Assembly: GCA_003221455.1 (NCBI GenBank)
Contig: QHRX01000019.1
Coordinates: 1-33,918, forward strand
Source of the DNA: Candidatus Rokuibacteriota bacterium
Lineage (GTDB): Bacteria; Methylomirabilota; Methylomirabilia; Rokubacteriales; CSP1-6
Direction of reading: 5' to 3'
DNA length: 33,918 nucleotides
In this document: one piece after another, positions 30,350 through 33,918 of the stretch
Layout: every line of letters begins with the position of its first letter
Position numbering within the stretch: position 1 is the first letter of the stretch
The notes under the pieces: model-generated
The model's input: the letters and a program-made list of their open reading frames with translations, nothing else
What the model was told of the DNA's origin: nothing
Database searches by the model: none
Program-made: the position numbers and the translations under genes

Positions 30350-32549
30350 ACCCGTTCCTCCACGCGTCGTGGAGCCGCGCGACTGAAAGGCTCACGATGG
30401 GCTGGCCCCCGACCTGCACCGACAGGCGGGCGCCGCCCACCGTGCCGATCCAGGTCCAGGGGATCGCCGACTCTGCCATCAGTGCCTCGAACTGCCGCTC
30501 GCGCCCGGTCGACACGGTCACCACGATTCGAGAGGGCCCCTCGCCGAAGAGGCTCAGGTCGGGCCGGACGCTCGGGGGGAGGCTCACCTCCGCACCGATC
30601 GGCTGCGGCCCGGTCACGGCCGCCTCCGCGAGCGCCACCCCGATGCCCCCCTCGGCGCAGTCGTGGGCGCTCGCCACGAGCCCGGCCTCGATCGCCGCGC
30701 GGCAGGCCGTCTGCACCCGTCGCTCCAGCTCGAGGTCGAGCGGCGCCAGGCGCCCCGCCCGGCGTCGGTGGAGGGTCCAGAGATACTCGCTGCCCCCGAG
30801 GCTCACCGTCTCGGGCCCCAGGAGCGCGATCCGCTGTCCGTCCGCCTTGAACCACTGCGTGGTGCGGAGCTCGGCGTCCTCGAGGAGCCCCGCCACGCCG
30901 ACGACCGGCGTCGGGAGGATCGCCTGCCCTGACGTCTCATTGTAGAAGGAAACGTTGCCGCCCACTACGGGTATGTCGAGCGCGCGACAGGCCTCGGCGA
31001 TTCCTTCCACCGCCTCGGCGAACTGCCAGAGGATCTCGGGCCGCTCGGGTGAGCCGAAGTTCAGGCAGTCGGTCGCCCCGAGCGGCCGGGCGCCGGCGCA
31101 CGTGACGTTCCGCGCCGCCTCGCAGAGCGCCAGCGCGCCGCCCGCCCGCGGGTCGAGGGCGACCTGGCGACCGTTGCCGTCGGTCGCGACGGCCACGGCT
31201 CGCGGCGTGCCCTTGATCCGGAGCACGGCGGCGTCGGAGCCTGGGAGCACGAGCGTGTTGAGGCCGACCTGCTGGTCGTACTGGCGGTAGGCCCACTCCT
31301 TCGAGGCGATCGTGGGCGAGCCGAGCAGCGCGGACAGCGCGACCGCGTAGTCGGCGGGCGGCGGCAGCGAGAGCGGATCGAAGCGTGCGAGCTCCGCCAG
31401 CTCGGCCGGCGGCTCGGTCGGCTTCGTGTAGACCGGCGCCGCCGCCAGCGCGTCGACCGGCACGCGGGCGACGACCTCGCCGTGCATCCGCACGCAGAGC
31501 TCCGGCTCGGCGGTGACGCGGCCGATCTCGACCGCCGCGAGCTCCCACTTGGCGAAGACCCGTCGCACCTCCTCCTCCCGCCCCCGCTCGGCCACGAGCA
31601 GCATCCGCTCCTGCGACTCGGACAGGAGGATCTCGTACGGGGTCATCTCCGTCTCGCGCTGGGGCACCCGGGAGAGCTCGACGTCCATCCCGGTGCCGCT
31701 CCGCGCCGGCATCTCCGACGTGCAGCAGGCGAGGCCCGCCGCGCCCATGTCCTGGATCCCGACGACCGCCCCCGTCTCCATCGCCTCCAGGCACGCCTCG
31801 AGCAGGAGCTTCTCGGTGAAGGGATCGCCGACTTGCACGGTCGGCCGCCGCTCCTCCGCCCCCTCGTCGAACGTCGCGGAGGCCATCGACGCGCCGTGGA
31901 TCCCGTCGCGCCCGGTCTTGTTGCCGACGTAGAAGACGGGGTTGCCGACCCCCTCGGCGCGGGCGCGGACGACCCGGTCGCGCCGGACGAGCCCGAGACA
32001 CATGACGTTGACGAGCGGGTTCCGCGCGTAGGAGGGGTCGAAGGCGATCTCACCGCCGATGGTCGGGCAGCCGAAGCAGTTGCCGTACCAGCTGATCCCC
32101 GCCACGACGCCGTTGACGAGGTGCTTCGTCTTCTGGTCGTCCGGGTCGCCGAAGCGGAGCGAGTCGAGGATCGCGATGGGGCGGGCGCCCATCGTGAAGA
32201 TATCGCGGAGGATCCCGCCGACGCCGGTGGCCGCGCCCTGGAACGGTTCGATGAACGATGGGTGGTTGTGGCTCTCGATCTTGAACACGAGGGCCCAGCC
32301 GTCGCCGATGTCGACGGCGCCGGCGTTCTCGCCGGGCCCCTGCAGTACCTGCGGCCCCGCCGTGGGCAGCCGGGAGAGGAAGACCCGGGAGTGCTTGTAG
32401 GCGCAGTGCTCGGACCAGAGCGCCGAGAAGAGACCGAGTTCCGGGTAGGACGGTTCGCGGCCGAGCCGCCGGATGATGCGATCGTACTCCTCGGCCGTCA
32501 GCCCCTGGGCCAGAGCCAGCTCGAGCGTGACCTTGGGCTCAGCCCCCGT
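30330..32549 (-). CDS. purL: phosphoribosylformylglycinamidine synthase, large subunit PurL, probable ACG start
   Basis: About 739 residues, the normal size of small PurL that works with PurS and PurQ to make FGAM. The N-terminal [19 protein letters not shown] and [13 protein letters not shown] regions, then [30 protein letters not shown] and FLLSES-type motifs are all in one frame. The first ATG/GTG/TTG is GTG 32288, which would cut off 87 residues including the SEHCAYK motif. In-frame stop TGA lies at 32570-32568, and between it and EPKVT the only plausible initiator is ACG 32549, with GAGGGAG about 7 nt upstream. So the gene either uses ACG or carries a T-to-C change or error. Confidence 0.93.
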   Translation of the reverse strand, partial: TGAEPKVTLELALAQGLTAEEYDRIIRRLGREPSYPELGLFSALWSEHCAYKHSRVFLSRLPTAGPQVLQGPGENAGAVDIGDGWALVFKIESHNHPSFIEPFQGAATGVGGILRDIFTMGARPIAILDSLRFGDPDDQKTKHLVNGVVAGISWYGNCFGCPTIGGEIAFDPSYARNPLVNVMCLGLVRRDRVVRARAEGVGNPVFYVGNKTGRDGIHGASMASATFDEGAEERRPTVQVGDPFTEKLLLEACLEAMETGAVVGIQDMGAAGLACCTSEMPARSGTGMDVELSRVPQRETEMTPYEILLSESQERMLLVAERGREEEVRRVFAKWELAAVEIGRVTAEPELCVRMHGEVVARVPVDALAAAPVYTKPTEPPAELAELARFDPLSLPPPADYAVALSALLGSPTIASKEWAYRQYDQQVGLNTLVLPGSDAAVLRIKGTPRAVAVATDGNGRQVALDPRAGGALALCEAARNVTCAGARPLGATDCLNFGSPERPEILWQFAEAVEGIAEACRALDIPVVGGNVSFYNETSGQAILPTPVVGVAGLLEDAELRTTQWFKADGQRIALLGPETVSLGGSEYLWTLHRRRAGRLAPLDLELERRVQTACRAAIEAGLVASAHDCAEGGIGVALAEAAVTGPQPIGAEVSLPPSVRPDLSLFGEGPSRIVVTVSTGRERQFEALMAESAIPWTWIGTVGGARLSVQVGGQPIVSLSVARLHDAWRNGFERSLV

Positions 32550-32567
32550 TGCCCGTCTCCCTCTCCG
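32550..32567 (-). promoter_or_regulatory. strong ribosome binding site deciding the purL start
   Basis: Minus strand CGGAGAGGGAGACGGGCA directly precedes ACG 32549. GAGGGAG ends 7 nt before it, an ideal Shine-Dalgarno position. No other start-like codon lies at a usable distance, which is the main support for initiation at ACG. Confidence 0.5.
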
Positions 32568-32594
32568 TCAATCGGTGCGGGGGAACGGCCCGGC

Positions 32595-33308
32595 TCAACG
32601 CTTCAGGACGCTGCCGTCCTCGACGAGACTGCCCAGGAGAGAGTGGAAGATCATCAGCCCGTCGGTGCCGCCCATCGCGGTCTCGGCCGCGCGTTCCGGG
32701 TGCGGCATCAGCCCGAAGACGGTGCCCTCGTCGTTGACGATGCCCGCGATGTTCTCGACGGAGCCATTCGGGTTGGCGGCTCGCGTCACCCCGCCGTCCT
32801 CGGTGCAGTAGCGGAGGACGATCTGGTTCTGCTTCTTGAGCGTCGCGAGCACGTGCGGCTCCGCGTGGTACTTGCCCTCGCCGTGCGAGATCGGCATCCG
32901 CAGCACCTGCCCCGGCCGGATGCCGCGGGTGAACGCGGTGTCCGTGTTCTCGACGAGGAGGTGGGTCGACTGGCAGCGGTACTGGAGGCACTCGTTCCGC
33001 ATGAGGGCGCCCGGGAGGAGCCCCGCCTCGCACAGGATCTGGAAGCCGTTGCACGACCCGAGCACGACCCCGCCGCGGGCGACGAACTCGGGCAGGGCTT
33101 CGACCACCGGCGACCGGCCGGCGATCGCCCCCGCGCGCAGGTAGTCGCCGTACGAGAAGCCGCCGGGAAGGACGATGCAGTCGAACTCGGCCAGGTTGCG
33201 GTCGCGATGCCAGACGTACTTGACCGGCTGCTGGAGCACTTCGCCGATGACGTAGTGGAAGTCGCAGTCACTCCAAGTACCCGGGAACACGACCACGCCA
33301 AATCTCAT
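32595..33308 (-). CDS. purQ: phosphoribosylformylglycinamidine synthase, glutaminase subunit PurQ
   Basis: 237 residues. A class-I glutamine amidotransferase feeding ammonia to PurL. MRFGVVVFPGTWSDCDF, IVLPGGFSYGDYLRAGAIA, the nucleophile elbow VLGSCNGFQIL (Cys), and PISHGEGKYHA plus GLMPHPERA with His and Glu complete the triad. ATG 33308 has GAGAGGAG upstream. A 76-nt gap separates it from purS, the largest gap among the first genes of the block. Confidence 0.97.
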   Translation of the reverse strand: MRFGVVVFPGTWSDCDFHYVIGEVLQQPVKYVWHRDRNLAEFDCIVLPGGFSYGDYLRAGAIAGRSPVVEALPEFVARGGVVLGSCNGFQILCEAGLLPGALMRNECLQYRCQSTHLLVENTDTAFTRGIRPGQVLRMPISHGEGKYHAEPHVLATLKKQNQIVLRYCTEDGGVTRAANPNGSVENIAGIVNDEGTVFGLMPHPERAAETAMGGTDGLMIFHSLLGSLVEDGSVLKR

Positions 33309-33384
33309 GGGGCGGACGGTCTCCTCTCACCCTGCGGATTCACGCGACTGGCCACGCACCCATATCTTAAACGCGGGCGCCGCG

Positions 33385-33630
33385 TCAAGGCAAGGGACAC
33401 TCGATGCTGAAGTCCTCGGTGACCGGATTGGCGAGGAGCTTCCGGCACATTTCCTCGACGCGCACGGCCGCCGCCGTCGGATCCGCCGCGTCGAGGTCGA
33501 GCTCGACCACCTTGCCGACCCGGAGCTCCCGGAGCTCGGCGTAGCCCAGGCCCGCGAGCGCGCGCAAGACCGCGCTGCCCTGGACGTCCAGGATGCCGCG
33601 CTTGAGCCGGATGAGCACGCGGGCTCTCAC
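33385..33630 (-). CDS. purS: phosphoribosylformylglycinamidine synthase subunit PurS
   Basis: 81 residues from GTG 33630, overlapping the purC stop by 4 nt. PurS is the small bridging subunit of the PurL-PurQ-PurS complex. [36 protein letters not shown] and [20 protein letters not shown] are standard. The frame is open upstream through purC, so the start rests on homology and the GTGA overlap. Confidence 0.95.
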   Translation of the reverse strand: MRARVLIRLKRGILDVQGSAVLRALAGLGYAELRELRVGKVVELDLDAADPTAAAVRVEEMCRKLLANPVTEDFSIECPLP

Positions 33631-33918
33631 CGCCCCGGGCCCCCGGCACCCACCAGGCGCCGGTACACCTCCTGGTAGGCCTCCTCGACCGCCCCCAGAT
33701 CGCGCCGGAAGCGATCCTTGTCCAGGCGCTCCCGGGTGCGGGCGTCCCAGAGCCGACAGGTGTCCGGGGAGATCTCGTCCCCCAGCACGAGTCGCCGGCC
33801 CGCCCGGCCGAACTCGAGCTTGAAGTCGACGAGCAGGAGCCGGCGCCGGGCCAGGTGGGGGCGGAGTACCCCGTTCACGCGGAGGGCAGTCCGCCGGATC
33901 CACCGCAGTTCCGGGGGG
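33627..33918 (-). CDS. purC: SAICAR synthetase PurC (3' part only)
   Basis: The last 96 codons; the gene continues beyond the right edge, with the frame open to the last base. The visible part contains [32 protein letters not shown], the C-terminal signature of PurC (motif D-x-K-x-E-F-G and ISPDTCR), and [23 protein letters not shown]. The enzyme condenses CAIR with aspartate. An in-frame GTG at 33878 is internal, not the start. Confidence 0.93.
   Translation of the reverse strand, partial: PPELRWIRRTALRVNGVLRPHLARRRLLLVDFKLEFGRAGRRLVLGDEISPDTCRLWDARTRERLDKDRFRRDLGAVEEAYQEVYRRLVGAGGPGR

Noticed and set aside
33359-33388. Possible internal promoter (TTGACG at 33388-33383) between purS and purQ
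   Set aside because: The -35 is good, but no -10 at 16-18 nt spacing scores better than 3/6. Not listed as a feature.
1-33918. CRISPR arrays, insertion sequences, attachment sites, tRNA or rRNA genes
   Set aside because: I saw no spaced direct repeats, transposase motifs, or T-loop/acceptor patterns. The only direct repeats are the 102-nt-period codons of the TPR gene, explained by its protein repeats.

Overview
The window is a very GC-rich bacterial chromosome segment, densely packed, with many GTG and TTG starts and repeated 4-nt stop/start overlaps. It carries a full coenzyme F420 pathway, an RND pump, c-di-GMP signalling proteins, a B. subtilis-type purine operon (purCSQLFMNH..D) and a small protein with DRRxGDRR / ERRxGERR motifs. 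I infer a Rokubacteria/Methylomirabilota (NC10)-like organism. That is a gestalt judgement, not a database result; another F420-making phylum is possible. I see no insertion sequence, phage gene, CRISPR array, rRNA or tRNA.

Layout. (1) 1-291, minus: 5' end of an RND efflux pump gene running off the left edge. (2) 563-8457, plus: F420 operon with two F420-dependent oxidoreductase genes (LLM and PPOX class), cofG, cofH, an HU-type DNA-binding protein, a GNAT-like protein, cofD, cofC, cofE and an F420:NADPH reductase. It holds FO synthesis, lactyl-phosphate transfer, glutamylation and cofactor reduction together. (3) 8611-9864, plus: an all-TPR protein. (4) 9877-12444, minus: tusA, a cysteine-desulfurase homologue that has lost its PLP lysine, a HAD phosphatase and a CopD-like membrane protein. 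(5) 12912-13256, minus: the small DRR-motif protein behind a structured leader, with sparse DNA on both sides. (6) 13738-18702, plus: membrane diguanylate cyclase, REC-HD-GYP phosphodiesterase, VOC protein, acyl-CoA synthetase and a ketopantoate reductase. (7) 18699 to the right edge, minus: one long collinear block, in transcription order purC-purS-purQ-purL-purF-purM-purN-purH-(MerR/TPR)-purD-sua5-mobA-unknown-thiI-beta-CASP MBL nuclease.

Most notable points: the desulfurase homologue has Ser-Ser-Asn-Asp where Ser-Ser-His-Lys is expected, keeps its persulfide cysteine, and overlaps a tusA gene. Two conserved genes (mobA and purL) have no ATG/GTG/TTG upstream of their essential N-terminal motifs and appear to start at ATA and ACG. 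The MBL nuclease gene carries an apparent 1-nt frameshift just before its C-terminus, and its restored stop shares the palindrome CTAG with the convergent panE stop. Several transcription units have sigma70-like promoters placed 7-10 nt before the start codon, suggesting leaderless mRNAs. The DRR-protein gene has a leader that could fold into alternative hairpins.
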